A stretch of 7,097 nucleotides of DNA from Dehalococcoidia bacterium (GCA_030613665.1 JAUWLN010000088.1:1-7097); one strand, 5' to 3'. Positions 1 through 6,558 are shown, counted from the first letter of the stretch. Notes: generated by a model not told the origin, from the sequence alone. Program-made: numbers and translations.

Positions 1-8
1 GTAACAAT

Positions 9-977
9 ATGCGTAACAAAGAGAAGAATATCCAATTTCGGGACATGACTTCTGGTCCCTATGCTTTCCTCTGGTCCGTGTCTGATGGTGGCTATCGGTT
101 ATTTGATGAAGTAAAGTTGCAGGTAGAACCGGACACAGTAGTTGAGTGGGGAGATTATACGGAAGCTGACAAGTCACCTCCTTGGCTCGTACCTTGGGGA
201 AAGGAGCAGTGGCAGTACACGCCACTAGAGAACAAGGTATTGCACCGAAAATTTGCGAGCCTATCGCCAAGCGAAGATGCGATAATTACCTTCGCCAACA
301 AACATGGAATACTCGGGCACTACGTCGTGCTTGTACCTCATAGAGGTGGCGGAGCTACTTTTGGAGAATCAATACATCGGTGGAAAGTGGAGATGATGGA
401 GTTAGGAAGTCTACTGTGCCTGTGGGACATGGTGCAGAATAGGGACGCAGGTAAACTTGGCCAAGTAATCATTTGGTCCAATAATGACCAAGTAAAGCTC
501 TGGATGGGAAGCCGGTATAACGAAACTCGAAGGGGGTGGGAGATTTACCCGTTAAAGGACCCAAGGGGTCATCGCGCTACTTTTCATCTTATAGCGAGTC
601 GGCGCCAGCCGTTCGACCGCGAGTTATTTCAGCGTTGGCGGCGGGGGGACACCATTGAGCCAGCCAAGTACTACATCTGTGGAGAGGTAAACAGACGACT
701 TAAAGGGCATGTAGCACCGCAAATATTGCCTTTACTTGAGGACAATATATACCTTTTCCCGGACTCACTCCTATCCGCTTTATGGGTCATGTTTTTGATG
801 GAGATTACAGGCAACGTAAGAGTTCGCCAATGTGACCAATGCCGTGAGTGGAAAGAAGTAGCGTTAACTCGCTCTAGCTTCTATTGCAGTAATACCTGCC
901 GTCAAAAAGCGTACTATAAAAGGCATAAACAACAAAAGGAGGCACAAAATGAGGGGACACATACGCAAGAGGGGTGA
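9..977 (+). CDS. Uncharacterised protein with C-terminal CGNR-like zinc finger, linked to integrase
   Basis: 322 residues as read from the ATG. The N-terminal two thirds is rich in Trp and aromatic residues and matches no enzyme I recognise. A segment at residues 94-103 (FANKHGILGH) followed by a Trp/Leu-rich helix (about 124-141) resembles proteins carrying a CGNR-type zinc finger. The C-terminus has C275-x2-C278 and C293-x3-C297 followed by a very basic helix (about 298-310), which fits a zinc-stabilised nucleic-acid-binding tail. The gene overlaps the integrase gene by 29 bases, so the two are probably co-transcribed and translationally coupled. This suggests a regulatory or recombination-accessory role in the element, which is inference only. 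The start is uncertain: no ribosome binding site fits in the eight bases before it and the frame stays open to the window edge, so the true start may lie further left. Confidence 0.7.
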   Translation: MRNKEKNIQFRDMTSGPYAFLWSVSDGGYRLFDEVKLQVEPDTVVEWGDYTEADKSPPWLVPWGKEQWQYTPLENKVLHRKFASLSPSEDAIITFANKHGILGHYVVLVPHRGGGATFGESIHRWKVEMMELGSLLCLWDMVQNRDAGKLGQVIIWSNNDQVKLWMGSRYNETRRGWEIYPLKDPRGHRATFHLIASRRQPFDRELFQRWRRGDTIEPAKYYICGEVNRRLKGHVAPQILPLLEDNIYLFPDSLLSALWVMFLMEITGNVRVRQCDQCREWKEVALTRSSFYCSNTCRQKAYYKRHKQQKEAQNEGTHTQEG

Positions 978-2097
978 GTCCTGGCAAATCACAGTTTATA
1001 TGGGCACTGGCCCAGACGGCAAATATCACCGTCACTTTGAGACAATACACGGTCGCAAGGGTGACGCCCAAAAGAGGCTTAATGAATTACTTGTCAGCCT
1101 AGAGAAGGGCATATATGTCCCGCCAGGTCGTCTCACAGTGGCAGAACACCTTCATAACTGGCTTGAAGGATATGTTAAGACTAACTGCTCTCAGCGCACG
1201 CTAGACGGCTATCAGAGCATTATAGAGTGCCACCTACTAGCTTTAGGGCAAATTCAATTAAAGCACCTTCACCCCCAGGCAATACAGAGCTATTACGGCA
1301 AGGCTGTCGAAAAGCTATCACCCCGGACGGTGGCAAAGCATCATAGGCTATTATCGCAAGCCCTGAAGTATGCCGTCAGGCAAGGTTATTTAGCCCGTAA
1401 CCCCTGCCAGCTTGTGGACGCCCCGTCCTGGAAAGGGAAGGCTATGCGGACACTAACGCCCGGTGAGGTTGAAATCCTTTTTGGCGTAGCAAAGGATAGC
1501 TATTACTACCCATTATACTATACCGCCGTGAGCACGGGACTTAGACAGGCTGAACTATTAGGCTTAAGGTGGCGAGATGTTGACCTTGATATGCTCTCAA
1601 TATCGGTTAGCCAGGTGCTATACAAGAGGCGTGGTATATGTAAGTTCACAGAGCCAAAGACGACTCACAGTCGGCGCCGGGTTGCCATGACCCCGAAGCT
1701 GGCATTATTCTTGAGAGAATACCGAACGGAGAGGGAACAGCTTTTCCGTGAGTTAGGCAAGCAGCTTACTTTAGACGACCTCGTTTTGGCCCGTGTAGAC
1801 GGCAAACCGCTAGACCCCGGGATAGTAAGCCATGACTTTGCCAGATTAGCAAAGCAGGCGGGCCTTAATGGTGTGCGCTTCCACGACCTGAGACACACCT
1901 TTGCCAGCCTTATGTTACTGCGTGGGGCAAAGCCTAAAGTTATCTCTGAAGCCCTGGGGCATAGCTCGGTAGCCTTTACTATGGACGTTTACAGTCATAT
2001 AATAGAGGGGATGCAAGAGGATGCTATGGCGTTACTAGACGAAGTGCTGCCTCCAGGCATAAACGGAGTGAAAATGAAAATTACATCGCCAAATTAG
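949..2097 (+). CDS. Tyrosine recombinase / site-specific integrase
   Basis: 382 residues, normal for phage and integrative-element integrases. Residues 1-55 form a basic arm-type DNA-binding domain (GHIRKRGESW, then an Arg/Lys-rich helix). Residues about 62-150 are the SAM-like core-binding domain, and about 165-365 are the catalytic domain. The full catalytic set is visible: R199 (TGLRQAELLGLRW), K237 (EPKTTHSRR), H312 and R315 (HDLRHTFAS), H338 (LGHSS) and the nucleophile Y348 (MDVYSH). It cuts and rejoins DNA through a 3'-phosphotyrosine link to integrate or excise an element. The ATG has an excellent Shine-Dalgarno, AAAGGAGG at 935-942, six bases upstream. The start lies inside the zinc-finger gene before it. 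The stop is only 47 bases from a tRNA-Leu gene, a classic integration target. The gene is intact and could be active; the rest of the element lies left of the window. Confidence 0.95.
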   Translation: MRGHIRKRGESWQITVYMGTGPDGKYHRHFETIHGRKGDAQKRLNELLVSLEKGIYVPPGRLTVAEHLHNWLEGYVKTNCSQRTLDGYQSIIECHLLALGQIQLKHLHPQAIQSYYGKAVEKLSPRTVAKHHRLLSQALKYAVRQGYLARNPCQLVDAPSWKGKAMRTLTPGEVEILFGVAKDSYYYPLYYTAVSTGLRQAELLGLRWRDVDLDMLSISVSQVLYKRRGICKFTEPKTTHSRRRVAMTPKLALFLREYRTEREQLFRELGKQLTLDDLVLARVDGKPLDPGIVSHDFARLAKQAGLNGVRFHDLRHTFASLMLLRGAKPKVISEALGHSSVAFTMDVYSHIIEGMQEDAMALLDEVLPPGINGVKMKITSPN

Positions 2098-2099
2098 CG

Positions 2100-2138
2100 T
2101 CAAATTTACCAAAAAGAGGGGGTAACTTCTCAAATTTA
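2100..2138. repeat. Direct repeat TCAAATTTA, two copies 30 bp apart
   Basis: The 9-mer TCAAATTTA occurs at 2100-2108 and again at 2130-2138, with a related CAAATTA at 2090-2096 at the integrase stop codon. The copies sit between the integrase gene and tRNA-Leu, where arm-type integrase or excisionase sites of an attachment region would be expected. A 30-base start-to-start spacing is close to three helical turns, so both copies would face the same side of the DNA. The role is inference, and AT-rich 9-mers can recur by chance. Confidence 0.45.
2106..2135 (+). promoter_or_regulatory. Possible weak promoter for tRNA-Leu
   Basis: TTACCA (2106-2111) and TCAAAT (2130-2135) are separated by 18 bases and each match the sigma-70 consensus at four of six positions. 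The -10 position would start transcription shortly before the tRNA 5' end at 2145. No better candidate is visible between the integrase stop and the tRNA, but the tRNA could instead be transcribed by read-through from the integrase. Confidence 0.25.
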
Positions 2139-2144
2139 GCTTTG

Positions 2145-2229
2145 GCCGGGGTGGCGGAATTGGCAGACGCAGCGGACTTAAAATCCGCTGGAGCAATCCT
2201 TGTGGGTTCGAGTCCCACCCTCGGCACCA
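2145..2229 (+). tRNA. tRNA-Leu, anticodon TAA
   Basis: An 85-base class II tRNA with encoded CCA. The acceptor stem pairs GCCGGGG (2145-2151) with CCTCGGC (2219-2225), including one G-T pair. The discriminator is A2226 and CCA is 2227-2229. The anticodon stem is GCGGA/TCCGC (2172-2176/2184-2188) with loop CTTAAAA, giving anticodon TAA at 2179-2181, which reads UUA and by wobble UUG leucine codons. A long variable arm with a GGA/TCC stem (about 2190-2199) and the T arm GTGGG-TTCGAGT-CCCAC (2202-2218) complete the fold. The gene is intact. It stands between an integrase gene (47 bases upstream) and cobO (10 bases downstream), and may mark an element boundary. Confidence 0.97.
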
Positions 2230-2239
2230 AGGAAATAAA

Positions 2240-2827
2240 ATGATGCCGTTCCCCTTAATGAGTCAGCACACAGGCATCACAGGGGTTTGTTTGGTCAGCA
2301 AGAAAGAAAGAAAAGGCTTAATACAGGTCTTCACCGGCAACGGCAAAGGCAAGACCTCGGCCGCACTGGGTTCAGTATTACGGGCTGCCGGCCACGGCCT
2401 CAAGGTCTTCATTGTTTTCTTCATGAAAGGGAAATACCCCTACGGCGAGTTCAGCTCCCTGCCCAAATTACCCGGCGTGGAGGTGGCCAGTTTTGGTCTC
2501 AGGTGCCTTATAGGCGACAGAGAGATTGACCCTGAGGAAATAAAGCAGGCAGAGCTGGCCTTAAAGGCGGCCCGCGAAGCGATGCTGAGCGGTAAATATG
2601 ACCTGGTAGTGCTTGACGAAGTCAACATCGCCGTTTATTTCAAGCTCATACCGCCTGGCGACGTGCTAAAGCTTATCGAGGAAAAGCCGCCGGAAGTGGA
2701 GCTTATTTTGACCGGCCGCTATGCCGAAGCCGCCGTTATCGAACGCGCCGACCTCGTTACCGAGATGACTAAAATAAAACACCCGTACGACAAGGGAGTG
2801 AAAGCGCGTAAAGGCATTGAATACTGA
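2240..2827 (+). CDS. cobO: Cob(I)yrinic acid a,c-diamide adenosyltransferase (corrinoid adenosyltransferase)
   Basis: CobO/BtuR family. The enzyme transfers the 5'-deoxyadenosyl group of ATP to Co(I) of a corrinoid, giving the adenosylated cofactor for synthesis or salvage of B12 in the cytoplasm. Visible are the family P-loop GNGKGKTS (residues 33-40), the strand ending in DLVVLDEVN (121-129), the LTGR motif (157-160) and the typical C-terminus HPYDKGVKARKGIEY. The start is uncertain. ATG 2240 has AAGGA at 2229-2233, but this overlaps the mature 3' end of the tRNA, and the first 20 residues are not family-like. TTG 2291, with AGGGG at 2281-2285, would give an N-terminus of the usual length (MVSKKERKGLIQVF). 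No other corrinoid genes are in the window. The gene is probably transcribed with or just behind tRNA-Leu. Confidence 0.93.
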   Translation: MMPFPLMSQHTGITGVCLVSKKERKGLIQVFTGNGKGKTSAALGSVLRAAGHGLKVFIVFFMKGKYPYGEFSSLPKLPGVEVASFGLRCLIGDREIDPEEIKQAELALKAAREAMLSGKYDLVVLDEVNIAVYFKLIPPGDVLKLIEEKPPEVELILTGRYAEAAVIERADLVTEMTKIKHPYDKGVKARKGIEY

Positions 2828-2874
2828 TGAGTTAGGCGTAGCGGCTCATTGCCCTTGACGGGGTTCGTCATCAG
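2824..2874. repeat. Two nested inverted repeats between cobO and the GYD gene
   Basis: CTGATGA (2824-2830, overlapping the cobO stop) pairs with TCATCAG (2868-2874). Inside the right half, TGACG (2856-2860) pairs with CGTCA (2866-2870) around a five-base loop. The two foldings share bases 2868-2870 and so exclude each other. The small palindrome covers the -35 box of the following promoter and could be an operator. The larger one could form a weak terminator-like stem after cobO, but no T-run follows. Confidence 0.35.
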
Positions 2875-2883
2875 CGATAAGAT
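2855..2883 (+). promoter_or_regulatory. Sigma-70-type promoter before the GYD gene
   Basis: TTGACG (2855-2860, five of six consensus bases) and TAAGAT (2878-2883, four of six) are separated by exactly 17 bases. Transcription would start near 2890, leaving a leader of about 25 bases that carries the GGGGGTGA ribosome binding site. It could drive the GYD gene and, by read-through, rdgB and the moa genes. The -35 hexamer is embedded in an inverted repeat. Confidence 0.55.
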
Positions 2884-2915
2884 TAAGTAATACACTGTAA
2901 CATGGGGGTGAGACA

Positions 2916-3191
2916 ATGGCTGTTTATGTTATGCTGACCACGTTGACCGACGAGGGGAGGAAGACACTCAAGTCGAATCCCAAAAGACTCCAGGAAGTGA
3001 ACAAAGAAGTCGAATCCATGGGAGTCAAAATACTGGCTCAATACGCCCTCCTTGGACTATACGATTTCATAAATATCCTGGAAGCGCCGGACGATAAAGC
3101 CATCTCCAAAGTGGCGATTGAACTCGGCTCAAGGGGCACCCTGCAAACGATGACCATGTCGGCAATGTCGGTCGAGGACCTGACCAGTTAA
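2916..3191 (+). CDS. GYD domain protein (small alpha/beta-barrel type)
   Basis: A 91-residue protein with the pattern of the GYD family, named after a Gly-x-Tyr-Asp type motif. It begins with a beta strand (AVYVMLTTLTDEGRKTL), has a helix with regular charged residues (about 22-35), a strand AQYALLGLYDFINILEAPDD (41-60) holding the GLYD signature, and ends with a typical SRGTLQTMTMSAMS stretch (72-85). The fold is predicted to resemble small ferredoxin-like dimeric barrel proteins. No biochemical function is established for the family that I can name with confidence. The start is firm: GGGGGTGA (2904-2911) lies five bases before the ATG. It has its own promoter candidate 30-60 bases upstream, and rdgB follows after 26 bases, suggesting co-transcription. 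Confidence 0.88.
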   Translation: MAVYVMLTTLTDEGRKTLKSNPKRLQEVNKEVESMGVKILAQYALLGLYDFINILEAPDDKAISKVAIELGSRGTLQTMTMSAMSVEDLTS

Positions 3192-3217
3192 AGGCTGGGA
3201 ATTCACTGGAGTTATTC

Positions 3218-3817
3218 TTGCGTCCCAAGCTTCTTCTCGGCACCAATAACCAGGCCAAGGTGCGGGAGTACCGGAGCCTGCTCCTCGACCTTGATTACGA
3301 ACTGGTGACCCTGGCCGAACAGGGTCTCTCGATTGAGGTTGAGGAAACAGGCGAGAGCCTGGAGGAAAACGCCCGCCTAAAAGCGACCGTCACCGCCAGA
3401 GAAAGCCGGCTGCTCACCCTGGCCGATGACTCCGGGCTGGAAGTAGATGCCCTGGGAGGGGAACCGGGGAGGCTTTCCGCCCGCTACGCCGGAGAAAACG
3501 CCCCCGCCAGGGCTCGCATTGAGTACCTCTTCCAGCGACTTGACGGCGTGCCCCGGGAGAAGAGGACGGCCCGTTTCCGGTGCGTAATTGCCCTGGCCAC
3601 GCCCGATGGTAAAGTAGAGTTCTGCTCAGGCGAATGCCCCGGCCTTATCACTTTTGAGCCGCGCGGAGAGCAAGGTTTCGGCTACGACCCCATTTTCTAT
3701 CTGCCGGAGCTGGATAAAACCATGGCCGAGCTCCCCCTTGAGCAGAAAAATAAAATCAGCCACCGCGGACAGGCTGCCAGAAAAGCAGCACAGGTCCTGC
3801 GAAATATGGTATTTTAA
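3218..3817 (+). CDS. rdgB: XTP/dITP pyrophosphatase (non-canonical purine NTP pyrophosphatase, RdgB/HAM1 family)
   Basis: 199 residues, the normal length. The enzyme hydrolyses dITP, XTP and other deaminated purine nucleoside triphosphates to monophosphate and pyrophosphate, keeping them out of DNA and RNA. Family signatures run in order: the nucleotide-binding GTNNQAK loop (8-14), EENARLKA (49-56), the acidic site ADDSGLEVDALGG (69-81) with the conserved D71, GFGYDPIF (153-160) and SHRGQA (181-186). Translation starts at TTG: TGGAG at 3207-3211 is six bases upstream, and starting there puts the GTNN loop at the usual distance from the N-terminus. No in-frame ATG is available nearby. It lies between the GYD gene (26 bases) and moaA (34 bases) and is probably read from the same transcript. 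All catalytic motifs are present, so it should be functional. Confidence 0.95.
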   Translation: MRPKLLLGTNNQAKVREYRSLLLDLDYELVTLAEQGLSIEVEETGESLEENARLKATVTARESRLLTLADDSGLEVDALGGEPGRLSARYAGENAPARARIEYLFQRLDGVPREKRTARFRCVIALATPDGKVEFCSGECPGLITFEPRGEQGFGYDPIFYLPELDKTMAELPLEQKNKISHRGQAARKAAQVLRNMVF

Positions 3818-3851
3818 TAAAAGCCTATCTTTACAGGAGACATAGCATTAT

Positions 3852-4829
3852 ATGACCGGACTTTCCGACTCGTTTCAGCGCCCCGTTGACTATCTGCGCA
3901 TCTCAGTCACCGACCGATGCAACCTGCGCTGTATCTACTGCATGCCCGCCGAGGGCATTAACCTGCTGCCACACGAAGATATCCTGAGCTATGAGGAGAT
4001 ATACCAGATTGCGGTGACCGCAGCCGAATTGGGTATCAAAAAGGTGAGGATTACCGGCGGCGAACCGCTGGTACGCACCGGTCTTTCCAGCCTGATACGG
4101 ATGCTGGCCCAGATAGAAGCCATAGACGATATCGCCCTCACCACGAACGGTACCCTGCTGGCTCAATACGCCGACGAGCTGAAGGCAGCCGGACTGCGCC
4201 GGGTGAATATCAGCCTGGATACGCTCAAACCGGACAAATTCAAACTCATCACCCGCGGCGGCGACCTGGATAGCGTGCTGGAAGGCATAAACGCCGCCGG
4301 TGCCGCCGGGCTCAACCCGATAAAAATCAATGTGGTGGTTATGGCCGGGAGCAACGATGATGAATTGCTCGACTTTGCCCGAAAGACGATAGGCGAAGGC
4401 TGGCACGTTCGATTCATAGAGCAAATGCCCTTCAACCGGGAAATGGCCGACTCGTCTTTCGTTCCGGTCAAGGAGATGCAGGAACATCTGGCGGCGCTTG
4501 GTGAGCTAGAACCCTCTACCGTCAAAGGCAACGGTCCCGCTAAATACTACCGCCTGCCCCGGGCAAAAGGTACCATCGGCTTCATCACCCCGGTCAGCCA
4601 GCATTTCTGCTTTCACTGCAACCGCCTCCGCCTCACCGCCGATGGCAAGCTCCGACCCTGCCTGTTGAGCGAACGAGAAGTTGACCTGCGCCACCCACTG
4701 CGACAGGGAATATCGGCCGAAGGACTGAAAAAACTGATAAAAAGGGCGGTGGACAGTAAGCCGCGACAGCATAAACTTGCCCAGGGCTGCGTGCCGCAGG
4801 ACCGCCCGTTCTCCCAGGTGGGAGGGTAA
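3852..4829 (+). CDS. moaA: GTP 3',8-cyclase MoaA (radical SAM, molybdenum cofactor step 1)
   Basis: 325 residues, the family length. It converts GTP to 3',8-cyclo-7,8-dihydro-GTP, which MoaC then turns into cyclic pyranopterin monophosphate. The radical SAM cluster motif is C23-x3-C27-x2-C30 (DRCNLRCIYCMP), followed by the SAM-binding GGEP (69-72). The C-terminal second [4Fe-4S] site, which holds GTP, is C253-x2-C256-x13-C270 (FCFHCNRLRLTADGKLRPC). The C-terminus ends in Gly-Gly, the conserved tail needed for activity in this family. ATG 3852 is the earliest possible start because a TAG lies at 3843-3845. The AGGAG at 3835-3839 is 12 bases away, rather far, which may mean moderate translation. 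moaC follows after two bases. Molybdenum or tungsten enzymes are therefore expected in the host. The remaining cofactor genes are not in the window. Confidence 0.97.
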   Translation: MTGLSDSFQRPVDYLRISVTDRCNLRCIYCMPAEGINLLPHEDILSYEEIYQIAVTAAELGIKKVRITGGEPLVRTGLSSLIRMLAQIEAIDDIALTTNGTLLAQYADELKAAGLRRVNISLDTLKPDKFKLITRGGDLDSVLEGINAAGAAGLNPIKINVVVMAGSNDDELLDFARKTIGEGWHVRFIEQMPFNREMADSSFVPVKEMQEHLAALGELEPSTVKGNGPAKYYRLPRAKGTIGFITPVSQHFCFHCNRLRLTADGKLRPCLLSEREVDLRHPLRQGISAEGLKKLIKRAVDSKPRQHKLAQGCVPQDRPFSQVGG

Positions 4830-4831
4830 TT

Positions 4832-5308
4832 ATGAAAAAACTGACACACATGGACGAATCGGGTCGTCCCAGAATGGTTGACGTCACTGAAAAGCCGGAT
4901 ACCCACCGGCAGGCGGTCGCCAGGGGCCTGGTCAGGATGCAGCCGGCCACTCTGGAGCTGATAAAGACGGGGCAGGTGGGAAAAGGAGACGTGCTCTCCG
5001 TGGCTCAGCTCGCCGGCATCATGGCCGCCAAGCAGACCCCGAACCTGATACCGCTCTGCCATTCCATCCTTATCAGCGACGTCAGGGTTGAATTCGATAT
5101 TGATGACAAAGAAAGCACGGTGGCAATCACCGCTACCGTTGAGAGTACCGGGAAGACCGGGGTCGAAATGGAAGCCATGACCGCCACCGCCATCGCCGCC
5201 CTCACCATCTACGATATGTGCAAGGCGGTCGACCGGGGCATGAAGATAGAAAATATTCGCCTCATCAGAAAAAGCGGCGGCAAAAGCGGCACCATAACCC
5301 TTGAATAG
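4832..5308 (+). CDS. moaC: Cyclic pyranopterin monophosphate synthase MoaC
   Basis: 158 residues, full length. It converts the MoaA product 3',8-cyclo-7,8-dihydro-GTP into cyclic pyranopterin monophosphate and forms a hexamer of dimers in known relatives. All the expected active-site positions are present and even fall on the same numbers as in the E. coli enzyme: K51 (KGDV), H77 (IPLCHSI), the EMEAMTA segment at 112-118, D128 and K131 (YDMCKAVDRGM) and K147 (RKSGGKSG). The start is firm: GGAGG at 4821-4825 is six bases before the ATG and is made of the final two Gly codons of moaA. The two genes are two bases apart, so MoaA and MoaC should be made in a coupled way. The dnaN promoter lies across the moaC stop codon. 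Confidence 0.97.
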   Translation: MKKLTHMDESGRPRMVDVTEKPDTHRQAVARGLVRMQPATLELIKTGQVGKGDVLSVAQLAGIMAAKQTPNLIPLCHSILISDVRVEFDIDDKESTVAITATVESTGKTGVEMEAMTATAIAALTIYDMCKAVDRGMKIENIRLIRKSGGKSGTITLE

Positions 5309-5329
5309 AACCGATAATTGTTATATACT
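5301..5329 (+). promoter_or_regulatory. Sigma-70-type promoter for dnaN
   Basis: TTGAAT (5301-5306) and TATACT (5324-5329) are 17 bases apart and match consensus at four and five of six positions. The -35 box lies in the last codons of moaC. Transcription would start near 5336, giving a leader of about 27 bases with GGGGG at 5350-5354. dnaN can thus be expressed separately from the moa genes. Confidence 0.65.
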
Positions 5330-5362
5330 ATTCCACCACAGAATTAATTGGGGGTAATAACC

Positions 5363-6496
5363 ATGAAATTATCATGTCTTCAGGAGAATTTGAATCACGG
5401 ACTTAATGTGGTAGGCAGAGCGGTTGCTGCCCGGACCACCCTGCCCATTACCAATAATATCCTCATCACCACCGACCAGTCTCGCCTTAAGCTTGCCGCC
5501 ACCAACCTGGAAATGGCCATTACCTGCTGGATTGGCGCCAAGATAGAAGAGGAGGGCGCCATCACCGTTCCCGCCCGGCTGCTCACCGAGTTTATCAGTT
5601 CTTTGCCCAACGACAAGATAGACATCAGCCTTTCGCCGCGCACCAAGACACTGGAACTGAAATGTGCCCGCTTCGAGGCACGAATAAGCGGCATAGATGC
5701 CAAGGATTTTCCCCCCATACCCAAGGTCGATAAGGGAGTTACCACCAAGGTGGAGGTAGACGCCTTGCAGCAGGCCATTAACCAGGTTGCCTTTGCCGCT
5801 GCCATCGAGGAGTCACGGCCGGTACTTACCGGCGTCGACGCCCAGTTCAAGGATGATTCATTGACACTGGCGGCGGCCGACGGTTTCAGACTGGCCGTCT
5901 TTCGCTTACCGCTCGCCACGCCCGTAGAAGAACCAACCGAGGTCATTATCCCCGCCCGCACCCTCGCCGAACTGAACCGCCTGACAGCCGACCAGGAAGA
6001 AGCGGTGGAAATAACGGTGAACCCGAATAAGAGCCAGGCGCTGTTCCGTTTGAAAGACATTGAGATTGTCTCTCAACTCGTCCAGGGGACGTTCCCCAAT
6101 TACACACAGCTAATCCCCCAGAGTTTCAATACGCGCATGATAGTCAGCGTTGACGAATTTCTGAGAGCCACGAAGACAGCGTCCATCTTTGCCCGCGACG
6201 GCAGCGGCATCGTTCGCCTTGTAATAACCCCGGGGGCAGCCAAAACTCCGGGCAAGCTGACCGTTTCCGCGCGCTCCGAAGAGATAGGTGATGACGTCGG
6301 AGAAATCGATGCTACGGTTGAAGGCGAGGAGTCTAAGGTCGCCTTTAACGGCAAATATCTCACCGAGGTCCTCAGCGTTCTCCGCGAGACCCAGGTAGCG
6401 CTGGAAACAACCAATCCCTCCAGCCCGGGCGTCCTCCGCCCTGTGGGCGTGGATAACTATCTCCACGTCGTCATGCCGATGTTTGTTCAATGGTAA
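5363..6496 (+). CDS. dnaN: DNA polymerase III subunit beta (sliding clamp)
   Basis: 377 residues from ATG 5363, the usual size for three repeated clamp domains of about 120 residues. The dimer encircles DNA and tethers polymerase III and other replication and repair proteins. Family marks are the N-terminus MKLSCLQENLNHGLNVVGRA, TTLPITNNILI (25-35), the equivalent of the ATDGHRLA motif as AADGFRLA (171-178), QGTFPNY (241-247), FNGKYL (328-333) and the terminal VMPM (370-373) followed by FVQW. ATG 5363 is chosen over TTG 5348 because GGGGG at 5350-5354 is eight bases upstream and the family begins with this MK residue pair. The gene is not next to dnaA, recF or gyrB, its common neighbours. Downstream lies a diverged copy of its own 3' end. 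Confidence 0.97.
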   Translation: MKLSCLQENLNHGLNVVGRAVAARTTLPITNNILITTDQSRLKLAATNLEMAITCWIGAKIEEEGAITVPARLLTEFISSLPNDKIDISLSPRTKTLELKCARFEARISGIDAKDFPPIPKVDKGVTTKVEVDALQQAINQVAFAAAIEESRPVLTGVDAQFKDDSLTLAAADGFRLAVFRLPLATPVEEPTEVIIPARTLAELNRLTADQEEAVEITVNPNKSQALFRLKDIEIVSQLVQGTFPNYTQLIPQSFNTRMIVSVDEFLRATKTASIFARDGSGIVRLVITPGAAKTPGKLTVSARSEEIGDDVGEIDATVEGEESKVAFNGKYLTEVLSVLRETQVALETTNPSSPGVLRPVGVDNYLHVVMPMFVQW

Positions 6497-6510
6497 TAAA
6501 TTTTGAAGCT

Positions 6511-6558
6511 AACTATTCATCCCCGTGATGATTGTGCAGTGGTAACAAATTCTAGCTA
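6511..6558 (+). pseudogene. Diverged second copy of the dnaN 3' end
   Basis: Bases 6527-6553 match dnaN 6478-6504 at 22 of 27 positions. After a two-base gap, AGCTA (6507-6511 and 6554-6558) also matches, for 27 of 32 compared bases. In the dnaN frame the copies read Met-Phe-Val-Gln-Trp-stop and Met-Ile-Val-Gln-Trp-stop; the Val and Gln codon differences are synonymous. Similarity continues upstream with indels: AACTAT occurs in dnaN at 6455-6460 and here at 6511-6516. The piece has no usable start and is only a tail. It is either a decayed tandem duplication or the displaced gene end left by an insertion at the dnaN 3' end. Confidence 0.6.

Noticed and set aside
3903..4487. Long open frame of 194 codons on the - strand
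   Set aside because: It lies fully inside moaA, which has every family motif on the + strand. It has no recognisable domain and looks like a shadow caused by codon bias.
4613..5062. Open frames on the - strand across the moaA-moaC junction
   Set aside because: They overlap two certain genes and have no domain signal.
5348..5362. Upstream TTG as dnaN start
   Set aside because: It would consume the GGGGG ribosome binding site and add five residues not seen in the family. ATG 5363 fits better.
5395..6060. Open frame of 221 codons on the - strand
   Set aside because: It lies fully inside dnaN. Its Ser/Ala/Val-rich low-complexity translation is typical of an antisense shadow.
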